DNA of 8,006 nt from Anaerolineales bacterium UBA6663 (lineage in GTDB: Bacteria > Chloroflexota > Anaerolineae > Anaerolineales > UBA6663), in contig DKKP01000415.1 in assembly GCA_002455335.1 (NCBI GenBank), forward strand, positions 1 to 8,006, written 5' to 3'. The notes beneath the pieces are model-generated. The model was not told the origin of the DNA. It made no database searches and saw only the letters and a program-made list of their open reading frames with translations. Positions 1-6,880 of this stretch are shown piece after piece. Numbering within the stretch: the first letter of the stretch is position 1; each line of letters starts with the position of its first letter. The position numbers and the translations under genes were made by a program.

Positions 1-30
1 TTGCGTCTGCGCGGTTCGCTCTCCCCCTCT

Positions 31-861
31 TCAGACACCCGTGGACGTCAGGAATCCTCGCACCGCCTGCACATACGCCGCGAATTGCTCGCGGCGGACG
101 TTGTGTCCGGCGCCGGGGATGTGTACCAGCTGGAGTTGGGGCATATACGCCTGCAAGGACGCCGCGCCCTCTGCTGTGACGATCGCGCCGCGCTCCGGAT
201 CAGCCGAAATCAGCAACGCCGGACACGTGATCGTCCTGAGCGCCTCTGGCCAACCGAGCCGCTCGACAAACCGATCTTTGAAGATACGGGCAACGTGAGG
301 GCTGACCCGCAGCTTCGCATCGGCCCAGGGGCCAAGCTCCTCATCAGACCAGGCCGGCTGGTTGACGCGTTCGGCGGCGATCAACTCCTCGCGTGTCTTG
401 AGCTTGAGGCCCGCAATCCAGGCGCCCATCCCGGCGGCGCGCTCCGCGAGCGTCGTGTCGTTCGGGTCGGGTGCACGCCACCACATCGGCGGGTCTTCGA
501 GCAAGATGGCGCCGACGGCTTCCGGGAACTGGCTCGCCAGACCGAGCGTCGAGCCCGCGCCCATGGAGTGCCCAAGCACGGCGGGCTGGCGCAAGCCAAG
601 CGCCGCGATCAGGCCCGCCAGGTCACGCCCCTGCGTGAGCGGATCGTAGCCTGTCTCGGGTGCAGAAGACCGCCCGTGGCCGCGCGCATCGACCATGATG
701 CAATCCCACTCGGCCTCGAGCACGCGCGCCAGAGGCGACCAGCACAGTCCGTCATCGGTCACGCCGTGCGCGAGCACGAGGGGTGGCTTCGCGCCACCGG
801 TGCGTGTGTAGTGCAGAGACACGCCTTCGAGTTCGACCTCACCAGAAATCCAGTTCGACAT
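31..861 (-). CDS. Alpha/beta-fold hydrolase, second gene of the GH3 operon
   Basis: The 276-residue protein is a single-domain, cytoplasmic alpha/beta hydrolase with no signal peptide or membrane segment. Visible motifs in order are the oxyanion-hole HG in AHGVTDDG (residues 31-38), DARGHGRSS (58-66), the nucleophile elbow GHSMGAG with Ser99, the acid in LLISAD (Asp221), and the catalytic His253 in GAGHNVRRE. The Ser-Asp-His triad is therefore complete, and length is normal for the family. A cap region lies at about residues 125-205. The start at 861 is supported by an AGGAGG ribosome-binding site (867-872 on this strand) five bases upstream. The gene begins 18 nt after the GH3 stop codon, so the two are almost certainly cotranscribed. 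The substrate cannot be read from sequence. An esterase removing acyl groups from sugars would fit the neighbour, but lactonases, haloalkane-type and C-C hydrolases share this fold. Fold and catalytic class are sure; function is open. Confidence 0.93.
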   Translation of the reverse strand: MSNWISGEVELEGVSLHYTRTGGAKPPLVLAHGVTDDGLCWSPLARVLEAEWDCIMVDARGHGRSSAPETGYDPLTQGRDLAGLIAALGLRQPAVLGHSMGAGSTLGLASQFPEAVGAILLEDPPMWWRAPDPNDTTLAERAAGMGAWIAGLKLKTREELIAAERVNQPAWSDEELGPWADAKLRVSPHVARIFKDRFVERLGWPEALRTITCPALLISADPERGAIVTAEGAASLQAYMPQLQLVHIPGAGHNVRREQFAAYVQAVRGFLTSTGV

Positions 862-879
862 CCTATCCTCCTGGCGTCT

Positions 880-3099
880 TTACGCCATCACATTGAAGTC
901 GGTCTCGAGCCCACTGAGGGCGTCGGGCCCCAACCAGAGCTCGAACCCGCCGGGCTCGACCCGGCGTTGCAGATCGGCGCCGACGTAGGCCAGATCAGCT
1001 ACCGGCACCGTGAGCGTCACCCGACGCGATTCGCCAGGCTCGAGCGCGACCCGCGCAAACCCCTTGAGCTCGCGCACCGGGCGTGTCACGCTCCCGACCA
1101 GGTCGCGGACATAGAGCTGCACGATCTCGACGCCGGCTCTTTCGCCGATGTTGGAAATTGTGACGCGTGCCGTCAGTGTGTCAGCTGGCCCGAGCGTGGT
1201 CGCGTCAAGCGCGAGGTCGCGATACGCAAACTGCGTGTACGTCAGGCCATATCCGAACGGGAAGAGCGGCGTGTTGGGGGCATCCAGATAGGCTGAGCGA
1301 AAGAACTCCACGAACTGGCCGGTCCCTGCGCCACGCGCCGGGCGGCCCGTGTTCTTGTGCGCGTAGTAGAGCGGGATCTGGCCCTGATGGCGCGGCCAGC
1401 TGGCCGTCAGCCGGCCGGCGGGCGCGATTGCGCCAAACAGCGCGTCGGCGATAGCCCGGCCGGTGCGAATCCCGCCATGCCAGGCAAGCAGGAGAGCCGT
1501 CGCCTGCTCGGCGAGCTCGGGGATTACGAGCGGCCGACCCGTGAGCAGCACGACAACCAGCGGCTTGCCGGTCGCGGCGACGGCATCGACAAGCGCCTGC
1601 TGGCGCCCAGGCAGGCCAAGCTGTGTGCGACAGTGCGCCTCGCCCGAGAGATCCTGTCCCTCGCCCACGACAAGCACCACGATATCGGCTGCCTCGGCGG
1701 CGGCCACAGCTGCCTCGGCCTCGAAGTCGCCGTCGCCACGAAGCGGACAGCCGGCGATCGGCGCCGGGGCCGTGTCACCGAGATAGGCACGCAGCCCATC
1801 CATCACGCTCTCGACATCGCCCTCCTCGCCGAACAGCGACCAGCAACCCAGGAGGTCGTGACGCGACTCCGCCAATGGGCCGATGACGGCCAGGCGTTGC
1901 GCGCCGGGCTTGAGCGGCAGGAGCGACCCTTGGTTCTTGAGCAGCACCAAAGAGGCCTGAGCCGCTTCGAGCGCCAGCGCGCGCTGCCCCTCGGTGAGCG
2001 TCACCTGCGCGGCAACCGATTCGTCGACGTAGGGTTGCTCGAACAAACCCAAACGGAACTTCAGGCGCAGGACGCGGCGGACCGCCTCGTCGATCGCAGC
2101 AAGCGGGAGGGCGCCCTCGGCGACAAGATCGGCCAGATGGTTCAGGTAAGCCATGCCCATCATGTCCATGTCGACGCCAGCCGACAACGCCAGCCGACCC
2201 GCGTCCTTCAGATCAGCGGCAAACCCGTGCGGGATCAATTCACGAACCGACTCGTAGTCGCTGACGACCAGCCCCGGCCACGCCCATTCCTCACGCAGGA
2301 TGGTCGTCAAGGTCAGCGGGTTTGCCGAGGCCGGCACACCCGCGATCTCGTTGAAGGCGCTCATCGTGCTGCCCGCGCCGGCGTCAAACGCCGCCTTGAA
2401 GGGCGGCAGATAGATCTCACGCAGCGCGCGCTCCGAGATGTCGACCGTGTTGTAGTCGCGCCCCGCTTCCGCTGCCCCATAGGCGACAAAGTGCTTGGGG
2501 CACGCCGCAACAGCGCGGCCGCTCGCCAGCCCTTGCGACTGGAAGCCGCGCACCTGCGCCGCCGCCATGACACACCCGAGATACACATCTTCGCCAGCGC
2601 CCTCGGCGATGCGCCCCCAACGCGGGTCGCGCGCGATGTCGACCATGGGCGCAAAGATCCAATCGACGCCTGTGGCCGAGGCCTCCTCGGCTGCGGCCCG
2701 CGCCGTGCGCTCGACCAGATCCGGGTCCCACGTGGCGGCAAGCGCCAACGGGATCGGGAAGATCGTGCGGAAGCCGTGGATCACATCGCCGCCGACCAGG
2801 AGCGGGATGCCCAGCCGCGAACCCTCGACCGCCAGACGCTGGCAGCGGTTGACGAACGACGCCTCACGGGTGTTGAAAATCGACCCGATGCGGCCGGCGC
2901 GGATCTCGTCATCAAGGTCCTGGCGCATCGAAAACGTCGGCCGCGCGTCAACGCCCTGGCTGGGGTCGGGCGGCGTGAACACCAGCGGCGAGATCTGGTT
3001 GAGTTGTCCGATCTTCTCCGTCAGCGTCATTTGGCCCAGCAGTTCGGCGACGCGGGCTTCAGTCGCCGGATCGAGTGTGTTGAACGAGTAACTTGCCAT
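880..3099 (-). CDS. Glycoside hydrolase family 3, BglX-like beta-glucosidase/xylosidase
   Basis: The 739-residue protein has the full three-part GH3 layout. An N-terminal TIM-barrel domain (about 15-355) contains GRIGSIFN (69-76), [14 protein letters not shown] (158-171), the substrate-contact pair KH (202-203) and the nucleophile Asp281 in [13 protein letters not shown]. An alpha/beta sandwich (about 375-600) contains [16 protein letters not shown]-terminal fibronectin-III-like domain (about 640-725) follows the [14 protein letters not shown] motif (611-624). The acid/base is either Glu287, which aligns with Glu293 of E. coli BglX, or Glu487 in SGEAH. The enzyme releases terminal beta-linked sugars from oligosaccharides; known relatives act on gluco- and xylo-oligosaccharides, so the substrate is uncertain. 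Unlike E. coli BglX it has no signal peptide, so it should act in the cytoplasm on imported sugars. The start at 3099 has a GAGG-type ribosome-binding site four bases upstream. It is the first gene of an operon with the alpha/beta hydrolase and is divergent from hutU. Confidence 0.95.
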   Translation of the reverse strand: MASYSFNTLDPATEARVAELLGQMTLTEKIGQLNQISPLVFTPPDPSQGVDARPTFSMRQDLDDEIRAGRIGSIFNTREASFVNRCQRLAVEGSRLGIPLLVGGDVIHGFRTIFPIPLALAATWDPDLVERTARAAAEEASATGVDWIFAPMVDIARDPRWGRIAEGAGEDVYLGCVMAAAQVRGFQSQGLASGRAVAACPKHFVAYGAAEAGRDYNTVDISERALREIYLPPFKAAFDAGAGSTMSAFNEIAGVPASANPLTLTTILREEWAWPGLVVSDYESVRELIPHGFAADLKDAGRLALSAGVDMDMMGMAYLNHLADLVAEGALPLAAIDEAVRRVLRLKFRLGLFEQPYVDESVAAQVTLTEGQRALALEAAQASLVLLKNQGSLLPLKPGAQRLAVIGPLAESRHDLLGCWSLFGEEGDVESVMDGLRAYLGDTAPAPIAGCPLRGDGDFEAEAAVAAAEAADIVVLVVGEGQDLSGEAHCRTQLGLPGRQQALVDAVAATGKPLVVVLLTGRPLVIPELAEQATALLLAWHGGIRTGRAIADALFGAIAPAGRLTASWPRHQGQIPLYYAHKNTGRPARGAGTGQFVEFFRSAYLDAPNTPLFPFGYGLTYTQFAYRDLALDATTLGPADTLTARVTISNIGERAGVEIVQLYVRDLVGSVTRPVRELKGFARVALEPGESRRVTLTVPVADLAYVGADLQRRVEPGGFELWLGPDALSGLETDFNVMA

Positions 3100-3219
3100 T
3101 GCGCCTCTCTAAGGGATGTCGACGCGCCCCCGCGCGCCAACCCCTACTTTACACTGCCGGGCCCTTTTCCCGAAATACAAACGGCTGGTGCGATAATGTC
3201 CGCACTCCAGGAGGACACG
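3100..3219. other. Divergent intergenic region between GH3 operon and hutU
   Basis: This 120-nt spacer must carry promoters for both directions. A plausible plus-strand promoter is listed separately. For the minus strand I see only weak candidates: a TAAAGT hexamer around 3147-3152 read on that strand, with no good -35 at correct spacing. A GGGCCC palindrome lies at 3159-3164. No copy of the CelR-type palindrome seen upstream of the LacI-family gene is present here. Confidence 0.6.
3192..3197 (+). promoter_or_regulatory. Candidate extended -10 promoter element for hutU
   Basis: GATAAT matches five of six positions of the sigma-70 -10 consensus and is preceded by TGC, giving the TGn extended -10 motif that can compensate for a weak -35. 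No clear -35 box lies 17 nt upstream. A start of transcription near 3204 would leave a leader of about 16 nt carrying the AGGAGG ribosome-binding site (3209-3214) just before the ATG at 3220. This is motif matching by eye only. Confidence 0.4.
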
Positions 3220-4869
3220 ATGACCACACAGCGGGTGATCCGGGCGCCGCGCGGGACAGAGCTTTCGTGCAAAGGTTGGTTGCAGGAGGCCGCACTTCGA
3301 ATGCTGATGAACAACCTCGACCCAGAGGTCGCCGAGCGCCCCGAGGATCTCGTGGTTTATGGCGGGCGCGGCCGGGCGGCGCGCAACTGGGAGAGCTTCG
3401 ACGCGCTTGTCGCAGCGCTGCGCGCCCTGGAGGATGACGAGACCTTGCTCGTCCAAAGCGGCAAGCCGGTCGTCGTCTTCAAGACACACGCCGATGCCCC
3501 GCGCGTCTTGATCGCCAACTCGAACATCGTGCCCCACTGGGCCACGCAAGCGCAGTTCGATCGATATGAGGCGGCGGGGCTCATGATGTACGGCCAGATG
3601 ACGGCCGGCAGCTGGATCTACATCGGCACTCAGGGGATCGTGCAGGGCACGTACGAAACACTCGCCTCGCTGGCGCGCCTGAACGGCTGGTCGTCGCTCA
3701 AGGGCAAGCTGGTGCTCACCGCGGGGCTTGGTGGCATGGGCGGCGCACAGCCGCTGGCCGTGACCATGAACGACGGAGTCGCCGTCGTGGCCGAGGTCGA
3801 CCGCGCGCGCGCCCAGCGCCGGGTCGACACAGGCTACCTCGACCTGATCGCCGACGACCTCGAAGACGCGATGACCCTGGCGCAGGAGGCCCAGGCGCGC
3901 GGCGAAGCGCGTTCGATCGCGGTCATCGCCAACGCCGCCGACGTCTGCGCCGAACTTGTCGCGCGTGGCGTCACGCCTGATGTCGTCACCGATCAGACGC
4001 CGGCCCATGACCTGCTCTACTACATCCCAACCGGGCTCACGCTGGCCGAGGCCGATACGCTCCGAACCGAAGACCCCGCCGCCTTTGCCCAACGGAGCGC
4101 CGAGTCGATGGCGCGCCACGTCCGCGCGATGCTTGACCTCAGGGCCCGTGGCGCAATCGTATTCGATTACGGCAATAATCTCCGCCAGCGCGCCCTCGAC
4201 GCGGGCGTCGCGAATGCTTTCGACTATCCGGGCTTTGTGCCTGCCTTCATCCGCCCGCTGTTCTGCGAAGGCAAGGGCCCCTTCCGCTGGGCCGCGCTCT
4301 CCGGCGATCCCGAAGATATCTTCCGAACAGACGCTGCGATGCTCGAGCTCTTCCCAGAGGACGAGTCGCTGAGGCGCTGGCTGCGGCTGGCGCGCGAGAA
4401 GATCCACTTCCAGGGGCTGCCGGCCCGGATCTGCTGGCTGGGCTACGGCGAGCGCGCCCGCGCCGGTCTGAGGCTCAACGAGTTGGTCGCCAGCGGCGCG
4501 GTGAAGGCCCCGATCGTCATCGGCCGCGACCATCTCGACGCAGGCTCGGTCGCCTCGCCCAACCGCGAGACCGAGGCCATGCGCGACGGCTCAGACGCCA
4601 TCTCGGACTGGCCGATCCTCAACGCTCTGATCAACGCCGTTGGAGGCGCCACCTGGGTGAGCGTGCACCACGGCGGCGGCGTCGGAATCGGCTATTCGCA
4701 GCATGCCGGCCAGGTCATCGTCGCCGACGGCACGCCTGAGGCCGCGCGCCGCCTCGAGCGCGTCCTCACCTCCGACCCGGGCATGGGCGTCGTCCGCCAT
4801 GCCGATGCCGGCTACCCCGAAGCCATCGCCGCCGCGCGGCGCAACGGGCTGAACATGCCCATGCTTTGA
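3220..4869 (+). CDS. hutU: Urocanate hydratase (urocanase)
   Basis: The enzyme catalyses the second step of histidine breakdown, adding water to urocanate to give 4-imidazolone-5-propanoate with tightly bound NAD+ as electrophile. The 549-residue product has the normal family length. Recognised blocks are [11 protein letters not shown] (47-57), [10 protein letters not shown] (99-108), [21 protein letters not shown] (124-144), the nucleotide-binding glycine-rich stretch [10 protein letters not shown] (169-178), [18 protein letters not shown] (332-349), the urocanase signature [12 protein letters not shown] (397-408) with the conserved active-site Cys405 (Cys410 in Pseudomonas putida), and [15 protein letters not shown] (483-497). 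I chose the ATG at 3220 because AGGAGG (3209-3214) sits five bases before it and the family usually begins near here. An in-frame ATG at 3196 lacks a ribosome-binding site and overlaps the likely -10 box. The reading frame stays open far upstream, but that part is antisense to GH3 and not coding. No hutH, hutI or formimino-glutamate hydrolase gene is in the window. Confidence 0.97.
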   Translation: MTTQRVIRAPRGTELSCKGWLQEAALRMLMNNLDPEVAERPEDLVVYGGRGRAARNWESFDALVAALRALEDDETLLVQSGKPVVVFKTHADAPRVLIANSNIVPHWATQAQFDRYEAAGLMMYGQMTAGSWIYIGTQGIVQGTYETLASLARLNGWSSLKGKLVLTAGLGGMGGAQPLAVTMNDGVAVVAEVDRARAQRRVDTGYLDLIADDLEDAMTLAQEAQARGEARSIAVIANAADVCAELVARGVTPDVVTDQTPAHDLLYYIPTGLTLAEADTLRTEDPAAFAQRSAESMARHVRAMLDLRARGAIVFDYGNNLRQRALDAGVANAFDYPGFVPAFIRPLFCEGKGPFRWAALSGDPEDIFRTDAAMLELFPEDESLRRWLRLAREKIHFQGLPARICWLGYGERARAGLRLNELVASGAVKAPIVIGRDHLDAGSVASPNRETEAMRDGSDAISDWPILNALINAVGGATWVSVHHGGGVGIGYSQHAGQVIVADGTPEAARRLERVLTSDPGMGVVRHADAGYPEAIAAARRNGLNMPML

Positions 4870-4876
4870 GGCGCCA

Positions 4877-4913
4877 AGCGTGGGGCGTGGAGCGTCACTC
4901 CCTGCCCCACGCT
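4877..4913 (+). terminator. 37-nt hairpin after hutU, possible terminator or repeat element
   Basis: A perfect 10-bp inverted repeat, AGCGTGGGGC (4877-4886) and GCCCCACGCT (4904-4913), encloses a second 4-bp stem GGAG/CTCC (4889-4892 and 4898-4901) with a five-base CGTCA loop and a two-by-two internal mismatch. It starts eight bases after the hutU stop codon. There is no T-run downstream, so it is not a standard intrinsic terminator. It may end the hutU transcript with Rho, protect the 3' end, or be a copy of a short dispersed palindromic repeat. Confidence 0.5.
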
Positions 4914-4976
4914 CAACGATCCTGCCCCTACCTGCCCTCTCAGCCTCGTCTCACACGCCGCGCCGACAATGCCCGC
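4914..4976 (+). other. C-rich, G-poor leader before the M23 peptidase gene
   Basis: The stretch from the hairpin to the peptidase start is dominated by C and T on the plus strand, with few G until about 4957. It has no Shine-Dalgarno sequence. Such C-over-G bias after a stop codon resembles Rho-utilisation sites. GACAAT at 4965-4970 could be a -10 box placing the transcription start at or next to the ATG at 4977, that is, a leaderless message. Both readings are tentative. Confidence 0.3.
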
Positions 4977-5681
4977 ATGCGTATCCTGGCTCTTGTCGGG
5001 CTGGCGGTCTTGATAACGCTCGGGCTGTCGTCTCAGGCGACGTTGACGGCGATGGCGCAGCCTGAGGTCAAGCCGTTCGGGTTGCCGTTCGACACGGCGC
5101 CCGGTCCGAGCACCTGGTTGCTCGGACAGCTGTACGGCAACACCACAGGCGCTTACCGCACACGCGTCATCTGGTATGGCGCCGGCCAGGGACTGCATTT
5201 TGGCCTCGACTTCCCGGCGCGCTGCGGCACGCCCGTGGTCGCGATCGGCGACGGTGTGGTGGTTGGAGTCGATGAGTTGGCGCGGGGCGCCGGCCCGCAC
5301 AATTTGCTGATCCGCCATGGAGACAGTTACGTCTCGCTTTACGGCCACCTGTTCGAGAGGCCGAACCTCGCCTGGGGTCAGGTTGTGACCCGCGGCCAGG
5401 TGATCGGCGTGACCGGCGACCCGGATCTGACCTGCACCTCGCGCCCGCACCTGCACCTCGAGATCCGCTCGATCAACTACGGCATCGCCTACAACCCGGT
5501 CAACCTGATCGACGCCGACTGGGATAGCCTGATGCTGGCGGCGCCTTTCGGCCGCGGCTTCGCGCGCGATCTGACGGATCCGCGACGCTGGCAGTACGCC
5601 GAAGACCAGCCCGACGTCCAGTTTGGCGGCCCCTTGCTCAACGACTACGACCAGCCGTGGCCGCCGGATTGGAGGCCGTGA
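4977..5681 (+). CDS. Secreted M23 (LytM-type) zinc metallopeptidase
   Basis: The 234-residue protein begins with a typical signal peptide: Arg2, a hydrophobic core at residues 3-19 and an AMA cleavage motif before Gln28. It is then a compact peptidase M23 domain (about 60-180). The zinc-site motif HFGLD supplies His74 and Asp78. YGH supplies His124, and the HLH motif in RPHLHLE supplies His158 and His160. All expected metal and catalytic positions are present, so the enzyme is probably active, cutting peptide cross-links in a peptidoglycan-like wall or another glycine-containing substrate outside the membrane. Cys83 and Cys153 could form a disulfide. There are no LysM, SH3 or coiled-coil accessory domains. 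The chosen ATG places the signal peptide at the extreme N-terminus. The frame is open back to 4866, but those 37 extra residues would cross the hairpin and bury the signal peptide. No ribosome-binding site is visible. The stop codon overlaps the next gene's ATG. Confidence 0.9.
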   Translation: MRILALVGLAVLITLGLSSQATLTAMAQPEVKPFGLPFDTAPGPSTWLLGQLYGNTTGAYRTRVIWYGAGQGLHFGLDFPARCGTPVVAIGDGVVVGVDELARGAGPHNLLIRHGDSYVSLYGHLFERPNLAWGQVVTRGQVIGVTGDPDLTCTSRPHLHLEIRSINYGIAYNPVNLIDADWDSLMLAAPFGRGFARDLTDPRRWQYAEDQPDVQFGGPLLNDYDQPWPPDWRP

Positions 5682-6793
5682 TGGGCCGCGGAAGACCTGC
5701 CCTCCTCGTCCTGGCCCTCGGCCTCGTCGCCTGCGCGGCGCCGACGGCGCCACCGCCGACCACAGCGGCGCTCATCACGCCACCGCCTGAGACAGCTGCG
5801 GCGGTCCGCCCAACTGCGACGCGAGTGCCGCTTACGGCCACTTCCGAACCGACGCCTACCGCGACGCCGGCTCCCACGCTGATTCAACTGACGACGGGCG
5901 AGTGCTGCACCCAACCGTTCTGGTCCCCCGACGGCGCCCAGGTTTGGTTCATCGACCGCCCGCCAGATACGGGCGTCACAGGGGTCTGGGCCGTCGACCC
6001 GGCCGCGCCGCTCACGCCTTCGCTGGTGACCGAACGCGTCGGCGCCTTTTCGCCGGACGGCACCTTGATCGCGTACCCTGTCGGCGACCGAACCGTAGTC
6101 GAACGGATTGCAGACGGCGAGATGTGGGACGTGCCGGCGGCCGGCCGCGCCATCCAGTTCTCGCCCGATGGTCAATGGATCGCTTGGCAGGTCGCCAGCG
6201 GCACAGAGAATTTCGACCGCCGGCTGGTCGAAATCTGGATCAGCCGCCTGGATGGGAGCGAGCCGGCGCGAGTCGCGCAGTTGTTCGGCGGCAGTTTATC
6301 AGGCTGGATGCCGGATTCGCAGCGCCTCCTGATCACACAGCGCAACACACCCGGCCTTCCCACGACGCTCGGCGTCTTCGACCCGGTGTCCAACACCTTT
6401 CAGGGCCTGGCAACCGGCGACTTCCTGCGCGGCATCAGCGTCTCTACAGACGGTCGCTGGCTGGCCTACACGCGTCAGTTCTCGGGCGACGCCGAACTGG
6501 ATGGAATCTGGATCCAGCCTATCGAAGGCGGCGAACCGCTTCGGCTAACGCTGTATGGCGCCTATCGCTGGCGTCCGGATGGCCGTCTGCTGCTCCTTCC
6601 GCTCGACCCGGGCGCTCCGGCCCAACGCGTGGTGTTGGTCGACGCCGCGACCGGTCAGACCGAGGAGGCCATCGATCCCAACGAAACACCGCTGCGCATC
6701 CTCGGCGGTGATTGGGCGCTCTCACCCGATGGCCGGCGGATCGTGTTTGTCAACGCCGTCGACCGCAACCTTTGGCTCGCCTCGCTGCCCTGA
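5681..6793 (+). CDS. Lipoprotein with TolB/PD40-like beta-propeller
   Basis: The 370-residue protein starts with a lipoprotein signal peptide and lipobox LVAC, with Cys18 as the lipidated residue. A Pro/Thr/Ala-rich flexible linker follows (about 19-66, including TPTATPAPT). The rest is a beta-propeller built from WD40-like PD40 repeats. I count seven copies of the SPDG-type turn, at about residues 81, 123, 160, 210, 255, 298 and 348, for example FSPDGTLIAY and FSPDGQWIAW. It should sit on the outer face of the cytoplasmic membrane and bind a protein or ligand; no catalytic motif is visible. A vicinal Cys75-Cys76 pair just before the first blade is unusual. The ATG overlaps the stop of the M23 gene by one base (TGATG) with GGAGG at 5671-5675, so the two are translationally coupled and may act together in the envelope. 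The Pro/Thr linker style is typical of Chloroflexota lipoproteins. Architecture is clear; function is unknown. Confidence 0.88.
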   Translation: MGRGRPALLVLALGLVACAAPTAPPPTTAALITPPPETAAAVRPTATRVPLTATSEPTPTATPAPTLIQLTTGECCTQPFWSPDGAQVWFIDRPPDTGVTGVWAVDPAAPLTPSLVTERVGAFSPDGTLIAYPVGDRTVVERIADGEMWDVPAAGRAIQFSPDGQWIAWQVASGTENFDRRLVEIWISRLDGSEPARVAQLFGGSLSGWMPDSQRLLITQRNTPGLPTTLGVFDPVSNTFQGLATGDFLRGISVSTDGRWLAYTRQFSGDAELDGIWIQPIEGGEPLRLTLYGAYRWRPDGRLLLLPLDPGAPAQRVVLVDAATGQTEEAIDPNETPLRILGGDWALSPDGRRIVFVNAVDRNLWLASLP

Positions 6794-6818
6794 ACCGATC
6801 TCGTGAGCCAATGTCGAC

Positions 6819-6846
6819 TTGACAGGCCGGCAACCGGGAGTATCCT
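6819..6846 (+). promoter_or_regulatory. Sigma-70-type promoter of the LacI-family repressor gene
   Basis: TTGACA at 6819-6824 is an exact -35 consensus. TATCCT at 6841-6846 matches four of six -10 positions, at a spacing of 16 bp. The predicted transcription start is near 6853, inside the palindromic operator, which is the expected geometry for repression by blocking polymerase. Confidence 0.7.
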
Positions 6847-6849
6847 CGC

Positions 6850-6863
6850 CGGGAGCGCTCCCA
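6850..6863. promoter_or_regulatory. CelR/CebR-type operator overlapping the repressor's transcription start
   Basis: The sequence CGGGAGCGCTCCCA contains a perfect 12-bp palindrome (6851-6862) with a central CpG, as LacI-family operators have so that the hinge-helix leucine can insert there. It matches 13 of 14 positions of TGGGAGCGCTCCCA, the established binding site of Thermobifida CelR and Streptomyces CebR, which control cellulose and cellobiose use. Its place just upstream of the LacI-family gene and on its predicted +1 points to autoregulation. Confidence 0.8.
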
Positions 6864-6880
6864 CAGCGTGCAGGTCAGCT

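Noticed and set aside
1..1296. A 431-residue open frame on the plus strand
   Set aside because: It is antisense to the alpha/beta hydrolase and the 3' part of GH3, both of which have full catalytic motifs; its translation shows no domain.
3148..3176. TTTACA with a hexamer 17 nt later as a plus-strand promoter for hutU
   Set aside because: The hexamer at the right spacing (CGAAAT) is a poor -10; the extended -10 GATAAT at 3192 is a better candidate.
1357..3219. A continuous open frame running in phase into hutU, suggesting a 1170-residue fusion protein
   Set aside because: This part is exactly antisense to the well-supported GH3 gene, has Arg/Gln-rich low-similarity sequence, and a strong ribosome-binding site marks the hutU start at 3220. 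It is an effect of GC-biased codon use.
3109..4533. A 474-residue minus-strand open frame opposite hutU
   Set aside because: It is the shadow of the urocanase codons; no recognisable motifs and it covers the divergent promoter region.
4812..5753. A 313-residue minus-strand open frame
   Set aside because: It lies opposite the M23 gene and crosses two gene boundaries; Arg-rich composition indicates a GC-bias shadow.
6253..6266. A second partial CelR-like site (TGGGAGCG followed by AGCCGG)
   Set aside because: Only one half-site matches, it is inside the lipoprotein coding region and not near a promoter, so it is probably chance.
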